From Neopestalotiopsis rosae (Eukaryota; Ascomycota; Sordariomycetes; Amphisphaeriales; Sporocadaceae): a DNA stretch of 64,000 bases. A program made the position numbers and the translations under genes. The stretch spans positions 1,550,001 through 1,614,000 of the forward strand of contig JALGAS010000001.1 of assembly GCA_023078685.1 (NCBI GenBank), given 5' to 3'. Below, one piece after another: positions 52,231 through 63,087 of the stretch; position 1 is the stretch's first letter; the number at the start of each line of letters is the position of its first letter. The notes under the pieces are model-generated. The model was not told the origin of the DNA. It saw only the letters and a program-made list of their open reading frames with translations, and searched no databases.

Positions 52231-55200
52231 ATGGATGAACCGAGTGCTAAACGACTTAAACAGCATCACGCGGAGAATCAGCACGATCATTTCGTTCAGG
52301 ACTTAAACTGGCACTACCCTGAAAACTCAACGCTACAGCCATATGTACAGCCTTATGATGTTTTCAACCCTTTGCCATCATTCCCAACCCCACAAGAAGG
52401 GCTGATTCAAGATGAAACTCTTCCAGAAGGCTCAAGCATTTTATATAGCGACTTGATTTGCTTTGGAATGGTGAGTTCTCTTACGGCTTTCGGTGGATGC
52501 TATATTGAACTTTATGTCAGTTGGTTTTATCTATTACTCGAATCCATCCAACATCGTTGAGAGGCATAGGAGCAGTACGGCTTGGCGAAAATGGTCAGTT
52601 GTGGGCCGACGCAGTTGTAGCTACCTTGTCCACAACAGATTCCGAGCTGCTTGAGCTTCTGTTGAGAGAAAATTTCGACCTAGAGATCATTATTGCAGCA
52701 GCTGCATTGCCCACGGGTAGCGTAGGTTCGCAGCCATCTCCCTATGCCCGTGTCATCCTATATGGGCCGGAGGATCTTGGACCAGAGCTCAAAAACGTTC
52801 TGAACAGCACCGACTTCTTTCTGCAAGACCCTATGGGGGCAAGTCGAGATGTTGTTTACTTTAACCCACAGCGACTGTTCAATCCTGCAGGAGCCCGGAC
52901 TTCTCACGTGTCAGCTCGAGAGGAGCTGGCTGTGGAGCAGGAAGAAGCTGCAATGGTTGATGTTCTTGCTCACTTTACCACGCAAGTTGACCTTACACCA
53001 ACAGACGGATCCATTCATCTCTTGACACCACTTCAGCTGTTAGTTTCGATACTCAATGCGAGGTTCTCTGAGGGCTAACACTTTCAAGGCATCAAAAGCA
53101 GGCTCTGACATTTATGCGAAATCGTGAAGCGGGTTGGAATCTAATGGGCGTCCGCACGGATCTTTGGTCAAAGAAAAAGAAGCTCAATGGGGACATTGGG
53201 TAAGTACATGCATATCATTGCGTTACTTTGGAGGAATATCACTAATCAAAGATATTCCAGATATGTCAATAACATAGACAATTCTTTCCATTATGAACAG
53301 CCACCATCCTTTCGTGGCGGTATTCTCGCCGACAACATGGGTTCTGGAAAGTCTCTCAGCATGATCGCGTTGATAGCACACGACATGGCACATAGAACTT
53401 TCAAAGGAGACAATATCAATCCATTGCATCATACGCCGTCCAAACCCAAAACAACCCTTCTCATCATGCCCCCATCATGTAATTATCCAAACGCCCAACC
53501 CGGATGGCTCGAGCTGATGAGGTTTTAGTGCTACAAAATTGGCAGCATGAGCTCATCAAGTGAGTAAAGTCTTCTATTCTTGACTATTGGCCGTTTGACC
53601 TGATTTTGATAGGCATCTCGGATCTATGAACTGCAAATGGCGTTGCCACCATGGCCCATCAAAAGTCACAAATGCGCAAGACCTGGAAACACTAGACATC
53701 GTGTTGGTCACCTATCCCACGCTTGCTACTGAGTGGCGCATGCGCCGAAAGACGAGTATCCTCTTTACCTCGCGATGGAACCGCGTAATCATCGATGAAG
53801 GTCAGTCCAATGCTTGAACAATTATTTTGCCACCAATGATTAATGTACAACAGCTCATTGCATTAAAGATCCATCTGCTGTCACTACGCAAGCAGTATGT
53901 GACGTCAATTCATCTTATCGATGGGCTGTTACAGGAACTCCCATACAAAACAACTTGTGTGATCTTCAGAGCCTACTCAAATTTCTTTGTGTCTATCCAT
54001 ATGACGACAAAGACACCTTCGATGAGCATTTCACGAGCTTGTGGAGGAGTGGCGAGGGGGTTCTTGCAACAGACCGCCTAAAGCAACTCCTGCGTTACAT
54101 CATGCTCCGAAGATCTGGCGACCATATTGTACTGCCAGATCGGGTAGATCTGAAAATGTATATCAGCTTCAACGAGCAAGAAATGCAGATGTATCACGAG
54201 GCAAAGGAAAAGGCCTTGGAATTTATCAATGACGTTTTGAACAACCAAAACGTCAAAGGAGGATACAAGAACGCAATCCACAAGATCAATCATCTCCGTT
54301 TGATCTGCAATCACGGCCTATGGCAGCCGAATGGCGGTTGTGTAGAACGCAAGTTGGAGACAGAAAGAGACAGTGCGATCGAGTGGTGGTCCAGCACTGC
54401 CGCACACAAGGCGCTCGGTCAATTCTCGTCTCTGGGAATACCGATGACATGTATCGAATGCAACAGGCTCGTCGACGTCAACATGCCTAATTTCGATGCT
54501 CGGCTACTTGAACCTATGCCATCAGTCAAGTTCCATCTCACCAGGTGCCTTCGCCTGTGGTGCACACCATGTTACAGTCTGAGAGAGACTCATCCGCAGC
54601 CCTTTGCACTCTGCAATTGTGATACGGAATGCCCTATAGCCACTGTGCAATTAAATGCCCTCAGTCGCTCGCCTAGCCCTTTTGGGGTTGATGTCAATAG
54701 ACACCACGAACTGCAAGACTATCCGACCAAGATTCGCGCCTTATTGGATGATGTTCGGCGGATTCCAATAAGCACTAAAAGGTGAGCTCTCCCACTATCA
54801 CTTGATCAAGCCTTCAACTCATCATATTAGCATTGTTTTCTCGTTTTGGAAAACTACCCTCGACATTGCTCGCACTGCTTTGAATGAAGCCGGAATTGCC
54901 TGTGTCCAAATTGATGGAAAGGTCAAGCCAAAGGATCGCAACGCAATCTTTGAGAAGTTTCAAACTGATGACACCACTCGAATATTATTGCTATCGCTTT
55001 CGTGTGGCGCAGTAGGGTGAGTATTACCACTCTTGAAGTTGACGCATTCAACCCAGGATAAGCGATTATTGACATGACAGGTAGATTGACATTAACAGCT
55101 GCATCGCGAGTGTATCTCATGGAGCCGCAATGGAATCCGTCGCTAGAAGAGCAAGCACTTGCTCGTGTATACAGAATCGGACAGACAAAAAATGTCACAA

Positions 55201-55409
55201 CCATTCGATTCTTGATGAAGGACTCAATCGAGAAGGTAAGGATACACTCACAGAGAGAGAAACGCGCAATAGAGCCATCGCTAACGTTATTGATGTAGTG
55301 TGTGACGGACATACAAGACAAGAAGAAGGATCTCATCAGTATCTTATTGTCGGCACGTTCGCAAGTGTCCCACCAAAGGCTGCAGGAGTTGCGAGATTGG
55401 CTCAAGTGA
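52231..55409 (+). CDS. SNF2-family DNA-dependent ATPase, Rad5/Rad16-like (ten exons, 893 aa)
   Basis: Exons: 52231-52470, 52521-53038, 53089-53199, 53261-53478, 53529-53559, 53613-53800, 53854-54781, 54831-55016, 55085-55235 and 55299-55409. All nine introns are 49-68 nt with GT...AG ends, and every phase fits. Motif I is GGILADNMGSGKSLSMIAL; motif II, the DEAH box, is completed by splicing (IIDEAHCIKDPSA); motif III is WAVTGTPIQNNL. The C-terminal helicase lobe has FSFWKTTLDIARTAL, LLLSLSCGAVGLTLTAASRV and QALARVYRIGQTKNV. Between the lobes, where Rad5/Rad16/HLTF carry a RING finger, only scattered Cys remain (CIECNR, LWCTPC, CNCDTEC), so ubiquitin-ligase activity is doubtful. About 270 N-terminal residues match the lead of expanded fungal SNF2 paralogs (RVILYGPEDLGPELKNVL). 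It should remodel or translocate on chromatin or DNA; role unknown. Confidence 0.9.
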
Positions 55410-55729
55410 GAATTTGGCACATATGTTTGGTTTTTCTTATGCCATTCTGCTGTTTTCTTGGCTGCTTGAAATCGTTTCAATACTCGAGGTCGAATGGGTA
55501 TCTTGGAGTAAGGCTATGAATACGCGTATCGCGACAGCATGAATGTGTGCATGTCTAACATGCACAAACTCCCTTGTTAGTAATGCGGCAATCATGCCAC
55601 CCAATCGTAATAGTCGCTCGTCGTTCTTTATCGGGTTCTTGGGCGGCGGAGATCTTCATGGAGAAGCGTCGCGTATGCTAGCCTAACATTTTGATTGACA
55701 ACAAACGCAATGAAGAGCTGGTGGGAATA
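55410..55729. other. No gene seen
   Basis: Downstream of the SNF2 gene, then spacer before the MFS relic. Confidence 0.4.
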
Positions 55730-56530
55730 GTCTTAGTCCCTCGATTGAGGCTTTTGAAACAAGCAACCAGCAAAATGGGTACTTGGCGATGCTGCCTTGA
55801 ACCGTATAGCCGCAGTTGGTGCCGTCAATAGTGTACTATTTATTTGGACTCTGGGCCCATCAAGTCCGGGGCCTGTAATCCCTGAAGACCCGGTACGAGT
55901 GATAGACTGCAAATGATGAGGGGCGCAATTGTCGCTGGACTGTTCCATTCGTACATGACGCCTCTTATGTAAAGTTAGCGCCAAAGACTTTCTCGCCGGA
56001 AGAGAAAGTGTCCAAGTGGGTTATAGAAAGATAGAAAATAAAAAAAAATAAAAAAAGTACATAGAAAGAAAGGACCTACCCCAGCTAATAGGTACAATCA
56101 GCCCCACCAGGGATGTGAACAGGAGTCCGGCACCAAACCAGTCCAAGTGCCGCTTCGTAGGTGATGGCCTTGTGCTCGAAGAGCCTTGGATGTAGAAAGG
56201 AACCAACACAAAAATGACCAAGCACGCAGGTATGTTCAGCCAGAAGATCTAATGCCAATCCCCCTGTTGGGAAATTGACCACCCGATCAACGGTCCTATG
56301 GCACTGCCGAGAGCCCAGATGGCGGATATGAGACCGAAATATCGTCCCCTTTCGCTGAGAGGGACAGGGTTGGCGATGATGACGTATGTCATCACCGTCA
56401 GGCCGCCGCCGCCGATGCCTTGTATGACTCTACCGGCGAGGAGGATGCTGAAGCTAGTGGAAAAACGGGCGAAATCGGCACAGTACATCAAGATGCTCAT
56501 CGAAAATGACCAGTCCGTACCATGGTACTA
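55730..56530 (-). pseudogene. MFS transporter relic (drug:H+ antiporter type) with a TAG stop
   Basis: The minus strand reads AGRVIQGIGGGGLTVMTYVI (the conserved loop after TM3-4), SERGRYFGLISAIWALGSAI, IGPLIGWSISQQGDWH, then TAG, then IFWLNIPACLVIFVLVPFYI in the same frame. The family has Trp at the stop, so TGG became TAG; on the other strand this is CCA to CTA, the CpA-to-TpA change of repeat-induced point mutation. A GTAGGT...GCTAAC...AG intron then leads to YEWNSPATIAPLIICSL and decays. The first two or three helices and the second half of the transporter are missing. A non-functional fragment. Confidence 0.78.
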
Positions 56531-56798
56531 CGCGGCAGCTTGTACGGCATTGATCTGGTCCATGTTGGCCGGGTTTCTTGTGTTGCCCTCGACATTCACT
56601 TCTATCAGTCGATCTGAAGTCATCAGCATTGCACTGCAGAGCAACGAGCCAGCGCTTAAAGCTCTGAAGAATCCGCCCTTACTCGTCATTGCCTGTATGT
56701 TGTTCTTCATGTCCACAGCAGCGCTAGGTTATGTATGGCGGATCTGGAAACATCACTTACAGCATCTCAGTTCAACTAACATGTTCACAGAATATTGA
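56505..56798 (+). pseudogene. Fragment of a fungal integral membrane protein
   Basis: The plus strand reads WYYAAACTALIWSMLAGFLV, LPSTFTSI, then LLVIACMLFFMSTAALGYVW and RIWKHHLQHL. Two membrane spans with this opening are familiar from an uncharacterised family of fungal plasma-membrane proteins of four or so spans. The similarity begins abruptly near 56505, where the MFS relic on the other strand ends, and stops at 56798, so only part of the gene is present. Confidence 0.45.
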
Positions 56799-57349
56799 GT
56801 GAGCCCAACACTGGCCATGGCGTTTTCTGAGACCTCAAGCACTTGCTCCAATAAAAGCGCTTTCTACTTGGAGGATCTCGCGAAGCGTCTACCGACGAAC
56901 GAATGCAATTCGGCTGTTTCACAGAATCAAGAAGAACTCAATGACCAGAATAAGAGCCTCAAACGGCAGGTCCATATATTAATCAACTGCTAGACCTCGA
57001 TGAGCATATTGCTATCAAACATTAGTAGTGGGTCTGGCCATCTAAATAGAATACTGGATGAGGGGGAATTCGGTAGGGATCACGAGCGAAAGAAGTGGGT
57101 AGCTAATTGTGCTCCATTTTAAACTGGTTGATTGATTGTTATTCATGTATTTTTTTGCTTCATCGAATCGGAAGTTGATGCTAGGGGGTGAATCAATTTA
57201 CCTTGTTAAAATTATTACATCATTCAGTTATCCCGAGTTCTTGTTTCCGTCGAAATATTTTGTTCGAATATAAAGACATCACCAAGAACCATCGATGATT
57301 GAAGGTACAAGTACTGCTGTGATACCGAAGGAGCTCAGAGTCCGGCATT
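56799..57349. other. AT-rich spacer with a dispersed 40-bp repeat
   Basis: An open frame at 56799-56993 has no similarity. CTGGCCATCTAAATAGAATA at 57033 and the following bases match 10172-10212. No sign of the missing N-terminal part of the mannosyltransferase. Confidence 0.4.
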
Positions 57350-58003
57350 ATGCTCTACGATAAGTCGCGGCATGCGCGCGATCTGCTCCTTGCATTGTAC
57401 TATAATTTTCTGGGCCCCCGTCTCTACTACCCGATGTTGAGTCAAGGCGCCGCTGGCGAGGGCGACAAGGAGACATTCCTTCACGCGGCGCTCGTCGTTA
57501 AAGCACCTTTCTACGATGTCAAGAGCCGTGTGACAGTCATGGGGCGTTGGCTGAACGGGACGTGGCGATCAGCTGGCATGAAGCAGGCAGATCCGAGGGA
57601 AGACTGGGAACTGTTTCATACCTCCGGGACAAGATCCAGCAAAGGATTCGAATTGGACTCGATTGAGGTGAAGAGGCTCGAGGGCGAGGATAGCTCCAAC
57701 AGAAATATGGTCAAGGAAGCTGAGGAAATAATTGCCCAGCCATTCTTCATTCATAACAACATTGTTCAGCTTGATGTTGAGCTGCTTCTGCAGGACGGTA
57801 GTCCTCTGTTGGACAAAAATGCTACCGGAAGCTTGCAACGGCTCTGGGGGCCCGCTGAAGGTCTCATGAAAGCTTTCGGTTACGACATTGAGAGGATCAT
57901 GTGGGAAGAGCTTGTGCTGATCGGATGCCGGTTGCTGGCCGAGCCGGATTGCCACAAGGCTTTGCGTTTAGCAGAGGGTGTTTTGGACGAGAGTCTACGT
58001 TGA
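57350..58003 (+). pseudogene. GT71 (MNN1-like) alpha-mannosyltransferase, C-terminal fragment
   Basis: Reads [17 protein letters not shown], then [39 protein letters not shown] and [10 protein letters not shown]. These are hallmarks of the fungal alpha-1,3-mannosyltransferase family that extends cell-wall and glycoprotein mannans in the Golgi. The frame runs from the C-terminal half to a natural stop. The residues before MLYDK (ESGI) still fit the family, with a possible acceptor CTCAG at 57333-57337. The catalytic N-terminal part with its DxD region is not found in the preceding 350 bp. So it is 5'-truncated, or an exon of a gene split by an unusually long intron. Confidence 0.72.
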
Positions 58004-58416
58004 CTATTGAGTTAAAGAACTCCAGTTCTAGCCAAGTGATCTTTTGTGATGGCAGCCAACTTGTTCAAAACATATGTTGCAGGACTTGATCAGGGCGAAT
58101 ACGTGCCAGACAGGATGTTGCTGACTGCGCGGAATCTCGAGCTGATCCAGAACTTGTGGTAGCCTATGTAGAACCTAATTTTCCATACATCTCCTAAATC
58201 AGAGGAAACATCCATTGAAATGAACGAAGGCATATATACTTCAAGAATGAATTGATTTTCATCGCAATCATGCCATAAACCTTCGAGGGAACATATAACG
58301 ATGACCAGGCCGATCCTGATGTGCACTTCCTTTCTATCACCAAATCCTGCGATCATATGAAGAAATTGTAGAGGTCTCGTCTGATCCTTATCACACCGAA
58401 TTTTATGGTTACAATT
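58004..58416. other. Intergenic, no gene
   Basis: Between the 3' ends of the mannosyltransferase fragment and the SUR7-like gene; no supported frame. Confidence 0.45.
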
Positions 58417-59333
58417 TTAGTCCCAAACCCAAAGTAGAATACAGGATGCCAAGCTGAGTGAACTGCACACGAAGACTATAATTGAAGTGTCGAACATTGG
58501 CCCTCGATCAAAGCTCGCCGATATGGTCGAAGCGATTTTGGAAAAGCTTTCAATCGCAGACCATATAAAGGCAGCAGCGATAGAGAAGAACAAGAAGCTC
58601 ACTGCGCTTGAACCCAGGAGAATAATTCGGGCAAAAGGAACTTGTTTCCATACCCCGAGCAATGACACAAAAATGAAGACATTGCCAACAATCATCAACG
58701 TCTGGATGGAGGGTAATAATTGGAGGACTTGGAGAATCAGCTCGGATCCAGACTGTTCGACTAGCAGTGTTGCCAATGACCCCGACTCGTTGATAGGTAA
58801 AGTGTAACAGTCCATGCTGTCACTGTACCCAACGCAGGCGGCCTTGGTGCCCAGAGAGAAGTTTTGAGGGATTGCCGCGTGAACAAGACTCTCTCCTGCG
58901 GCGACTGCACTGCTCACTAGAGCAGAAGCTTGGCCGATTACGCTTGTTGCGACTTCCCCGCCTTGGGATGCGATTTGAGTGGCTATAGGTTCTGCTGCTG
59001 TCAGAATAGAGGTCAGTTCTGGGACGATGTCCCCTGGATCGTCGATGTTCAAATGCTCAATGGAGGCTGTGCGACGCAGAAGGCCAGGAAACTAGTTGTC
59101 ATCAGCTTGCGAAGGCGGGTGAATGCCCTATTGGTTCACTGTACCTCTATGGTAAATATGCCGCTGAACTGGTTACTAACTGTATCCAGTGCTTTCCACG
59201 AGAAGTACAAGGAAATGGTGATTGTGATAGTGTAAACCGTCCATATTGCGATGGATATGTGGGGTCTGATGATCATTTTGATTTGGTGGCAGTGTACTGT
59301 CTCCGCAAATGATCTCTTGAGGTGTAATTTCAT
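58417..59333 (-). CDS. SUR7/PalI-like four-span membrane protein (two exons, 287 aa)
   Basis: Exon 1 is 59333-59145 and exon 2 is 59091-58417, joined by a 53-nt intron in phase 0 (TIE then FPGLLRRTASIEHLN). Four hydrophobic spans: ISIAIWTVYTITITISLYF, then after a loop of about 120 residues LMIVGNVFIFVSLLGVW, IILLGSSAVSFLFFSIAAAF and TSIIVFVCSSLSLASCILLW. The loop has NFS and NES sequons and a CVGYSDSMDCYTL pair of cysteines. Topology and the WKALD...SGIF lead resemble fungal SUR7/PalI-type eisosome or pH-signalling membrane proteins, but no signature fixes the assignment. The ATG may be at 59333 or at 59276. Confidence 0.62.
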
Positions 59334-59778
59334 ATGTACGTACAGTACTATATATCAGTCCTAGTAGAAAAGTCGAGATCCAGAATCAGCCACTTCCTTG
59401 CATGCCTTTCCAAGGGGTCGTAAATCCAATTCCGGACTTTGACAGCATTATCATACAGATGACATCAGTCGATCCTTTTTGCAACTATGTTTATTTCTCT
59501 CCTAAGATGAAGATATGGATCTTGGCCGTCATGAGTAGTGGGCCGGAGACACCTAAGGCATCTTGTGTCCTGGTCCATTTCTACCATTGGAGCAGTACGA
59601 TCACATACAGTAGTAGCCCACTCTATGCTGCAAATCCAATTTCTTTCTCACATACTCTCTAAAACAACAGCCACAAAAGGCTCGAGCCAAAGGGTACCCA
59701 CATTCTTTGACTTCATAAATAAGCCATCTTTCCCAGCACTTTATCGCACAGTAAAGGCCAAAACTTATATGTACAAAT
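59334..59778. other. Intergenic, no gene resolved
   Basis: Short frames (59402-59662, 59538-59810 and the antisense 59601-59861) overlap each other and have no similarity. Confidence 0.4.
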
Positions 59779-60147
59779 ATGCCGAACTGCGAGAATCTAA
59801 TCAGCATTGACAATCCTTTCGAAAGACGTCGCTCACCTCTGCATCCTACCGCGTCAGACATCGAGATCTGCGGCCTCGGAGGATTGACAACTGCTTTTGA
59901 TACATCAATCGATCACATACAGTCGACTAAATCACCCATAAGTCCCGAACAACGTCTACTAGAGCTGGTTCGCGAAAATGGCAGGTTAAGACAGGAGGCG
60001 GCATACTTTCGGGAGCTCAATGATCAAGCGTTGCCGATGCTTTCAGTGCTGCGTTATCACGTCGGCGAGCTGTTGGAAACAATAGACAAGTCTATTGAGC
60101 ATATAAATAGCGCCAGTAAGCGCTGGGAAGTGGAGAGAATCATCTAG
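59779..60147 (+). CDS. Small coiled-coil hypothetical protein, 122 aa
   Basis: ATG at 59779. A disordered first half (DNPFERRRSPLHPTASDIEI) is followed by a strong helical stretch: SPEQRLLELVRENGRLRQEA, AYFRELNDQALPMLSVLRYH, VGELLETIDKSIEHIN. Heptad spacing suggests a coiled coil. No family recognised beyond general similarity to short fungal coiled-coil proteins. Confidence 0.5.
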   Translation: MPNCENLISIDNPFERRRSPLHPTASDIEICGLGGLTTAFDTSIDHIQSTKSPISPEQRLLELVRENGRLRQEAAYFRELNDQALPMLSVLRYHVGELLETIDKSIEHINSASKRWEVERII

Positions 60148-60756
60148 ACTCTTTATGCGTGGGAAACAAGCACAAGACAAGCTGAGAGGCATCAACGGGG
60201 TACTAGACGCGAAGCACTCCTTTGAAGCCCTGTTTCCTTCTTCCATCTTCGTTTCGATCCCGCTCATTTTGTGACCAACGATCATCTTTGAGTTTCGAGT
60301 CGATCAAGGGGCGGTCTGACTTGAAGTGGACTTGGTGGCGCTGGAACATGGGTAATTTAGTACTATGTTGCGGACAACAGCGCTATAGAATTGTGGGACG
60401 AGGACCAAAACGAGGAAGAACATAAGAGCGCATTGTTTAGTCTTGATAATCTGCTGATCGAGTCATGTGTGAAAAGTGAGCTCACCAACTACGAACCAGT
60501 GTCGGGATCTGGGTAGCTTCGTGATGAGATCCGAAAGCACGCTCAACCATACATAGCGAAGGATATTGTATTGAAGGAACTTGATTTTCAGCCCGAATGA
60601 TCTTGTGGAATGCGAATCGGCTTTCTCATACAGACGCGTAACATTGCATACTCTCTGGGCCAAACGATATGAAGAATCAACGAAACCTCTACGCAGTATC
60701 CTTGAACATTCGACAATTCTCCGCAATCACATACAGTCGTTGGTATTTTGTGCCAG
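60148..60756. other. No gene resolved
   Basis: Short frames on both strands (60222-60425, 60463-60726, 60581-60802) without similarity. Confidence 0.4.
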
Positions 60757-61325
60757 TCAGGTGCTCATCTTTCCCCGTCGACTGATTACATCGCAATCCT
60801 GAAGACTTTGCAAGATACCAAACATCTTTGCGATTCCATCTGAATAGATGCTTAGTGCTTGTTCTGCATCTTGTGCCTTCTTTTTCCACGACTGAGTCTC
60901 CTGCTGAGAAGCTGTGTATCTATCCTTCATCACCCTCAATTCTGATGCCAATACATGATTTCTTTCCTCCTTGGCAAGTATATCAGCCTCCTGATCTTGT
61001 CTTGTACGTTCCAAAGAAGAGATCTTCTGCTCTAGGATCTCGATCTGGGCTATCACACTCGTCTTGTTTGGCTCCTGGGTTCACACAGCTTAGCATAGTA
61101 CTTTATCACCGTAGCGATGGCACTTACACTTGAAAGTAGTTTTTCGCTTTCGCCAACCCTTGGTATTGCTTCAAACGTTTGTCCTATACCTTCGAAAATT
61201 TTCCGATAGATCCCGACAGAATGCTCGCTGAGCTGTTTGGTAAAGATTTCTTCAGCTTCGGGGAGCCACTTCCATGTGTACGGATCCCTTGGCGACGCGA
61301 TCAGGCGAACATCCGCTCCCGACAC
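60757..61325 (-). CDS. Coiled-coil hypothetical protein (at least two exons)
   Basis: Exon 61325-61129 (LIASPRDPYTWKWLPEAEEI, IFEGIGQTFEAIPRVGESEK) joins exon 61074-60757 across a 54-nt GTAAGT...CCCAG intron in phase 0. Exon 2 is a long coiled coil: IAQIEILEQKISSLERTRQD through VMKDRYTASQQETQSWKKKA, ending ISRRGKMST. The first exon has no ATG and its frame continues upstream to ATAGAG near 61345, so at least one more 5' exon is likely. A shortened, diverged copy of this locus lies at 32790-32980. Function unknown. Confidence 0.5.
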
Positions 61326-61782
61326 CAGAATGCCTGTCTTTTGCTCTATACCTTGTCAGCGAGCTAAGCTAGATCAGTGAGATTCGGTACGTGCCAATAT
61401 GCGTTGCTAGTGCCGCTCTGCACTTGTCCCGCCATCGTCTCCTTTCTATATTGCTCTGCTTTGTTGTCATAGCTTCCTGTCACATACCACGTGTGACACA
61501 ATATGAACATAGACGGCGGGCTGTAAAACCTAAGAAGAAAAGAAGAAGGAGAAAAAAAAGAAACCTCTCTTGCCTGATCAAGTGTTACAGTAGTTTGTAG
61601 GATTTTGTTGAATCGTTGTGGTTGAGAACAACTGCCCTGGATGCTTTTATGTATGCTATGTATTGCAGCATCCTAAATATAATCAGTACCTTCCAGCAAG
61701 CTTTCTAAAACCTCAAAAGCGGATTCCGCTCGTAACTGAAGACCTCGACTCCTGACACAAGGTCTGTGAGCCGAAGATTTGT
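61326..61782. other. No gene resolved
   Basis: Upstream part of the coiled-coil locus, then a Lys/Arg-coding A-rich stretch at 61525-61565 and spacer. Confidence 0.35.
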
Positions 61783-61970
61783 ATGTGGCTCAAGGATTCG
61801 TTCTCGTTGAAACGCATAGACCAGGTTCAGCCAAGGCAGTATCTGGATCTTGCCAAAAGCATTGAAGATAGGGACTTGGACGTTGGCAATATTACTGGTA
61901 TTATAGCCTGGCGGAATGTCTCAGTCATTGATTACATGAAAGAGCAAGACACTGCTCATCGCCGCAAAAG
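61783..61970 (+). CDS. Possible single exon of an unknown gene
   Basis: From an ATG the frame reads MWLKDSFSLKRIDQVQPRQY and RDLDVGNITGIIAWRNVSVI and ends at a GTAAGA donor (61971) after CGC AAA AG. The text looks protein-like and the donor is good, but I could not find a following exon. It may be a fragment. Confidence 0.25.
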
Positions 61971-62419
61971 GTAAGAAGAGTAAGAAGCGAGTTGTAAAGA
62001 ATGAATTATGTCTTACCGTCGATCAAGGAAAACAACGCATTGCCACAGAAAAGCAATGGCTTGATTTTTCTGATTGATTGGGACATGTTGCCGGAAATGA
62101 TGTTTCGACTGGCTGTGCTGATTTGAAAATCAGAATGCACAGTTTTTGTGTTTTATGGGACTGTCACTTATATAGACTTCTATGTGGTATCGATTGACAA
62201 CCCACAAGCAAGCGATTAGGCATCCATGCAAACATCCAAAAAAAAAAAAAAGAAAAAAAAAGCGCACTAGATACTGTACTAGATATGGTCTCGACAGACA
62301 AGGTTTGTTTTGCAACCTTGATTGACAGCGTCTGACTCAAAGAAGGCGAATCAAAGCTCATCAATTGCTCTGTGCTTGAGCAAACATTCTGATGGTCAAA
62401 ATGACGTCAGCGCAGCGGA
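61971..62419. other. No gene resolved
   Basis: Includes an A-rich run at 62239-62262. No supported frame. Confidence 0.4.
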
Positions 62420-62640
62420 ATTGCGGCCACAAGACCCGTATCGGACAGATCAAACCCATGTTGATATTGCCACTCTTACCGGATCACAGGGAGGCACTAT
62501 GGACTCCACGGACTACGTCCGGAAAGCCGGAGCTGAGGCCCACAATATCTACGGTTTGCGGACGTATGATCCATCCGCCAAGCAAACATGGCACGGGCAA
62601 GTCGAATAACTGGCCGATCGAGTAAAGTTGACAAACACAT
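62420..62640. repeat. Family C repeat segment
   Basis: Matches 16660-16870: CCGGAAAGCCGGAGCTGAGG, TGCGGACG, GCAAACATGGCACGGGCAAG and TCGAATAACTGRCC follow in the same order and orientation. The open frames over it (62322-62625) are judged repeat artefacts. Confidence 0.65.
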
Positions 62641-63087
62641 CGACGTAGTGCGCAGTAGCTCTTGGTTGTCAGTACCTGTGGGTAGGTAGCCGTAGAAGCC
62701 CGCTCCAGAGTGTTTCCCCTCCTGACCGCCAACACATGTTTGTTCTTCTACAAGGATGCACGGTCATGACTACATGGATGATGGAAAGCAACTGGGGCTG
62801 TAAATGTACTATATAATCCTTGTCCAATGCATGTCAACACCCCCATACCAGGCAGCAAATACACAGGAGTTCCCTACGAGATGATGGAGATGGAATGCCA
62901 TTGCAACGCCGATCTCAGATTGTCGATTGATGCCCAAGTCAGACAACGTATGATCCATGCTCTTGGTCTATTATAGATCGGAGCTGCTCTTTTCTCGACT
63001 CCGATGAGTTTTCCTACTTCGGATTTTCGCTGCTGACGTATATTGTTCCATATTCTCGTAATTTAATGGTTGGAAGGACAGTAAAAC
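62641..63087. other. No gene resolved
   Basis: Spacer before the minus-strand gene ending at 63088. Confidence 0.4.

Noticed and set aside
55730..59333. A secondary-metabolite or transporter gene cluster
   Set aside because: The MFS and mannosyltransferase pieces are broken fragments and no backbone synthase or tailoring enzyme is present.
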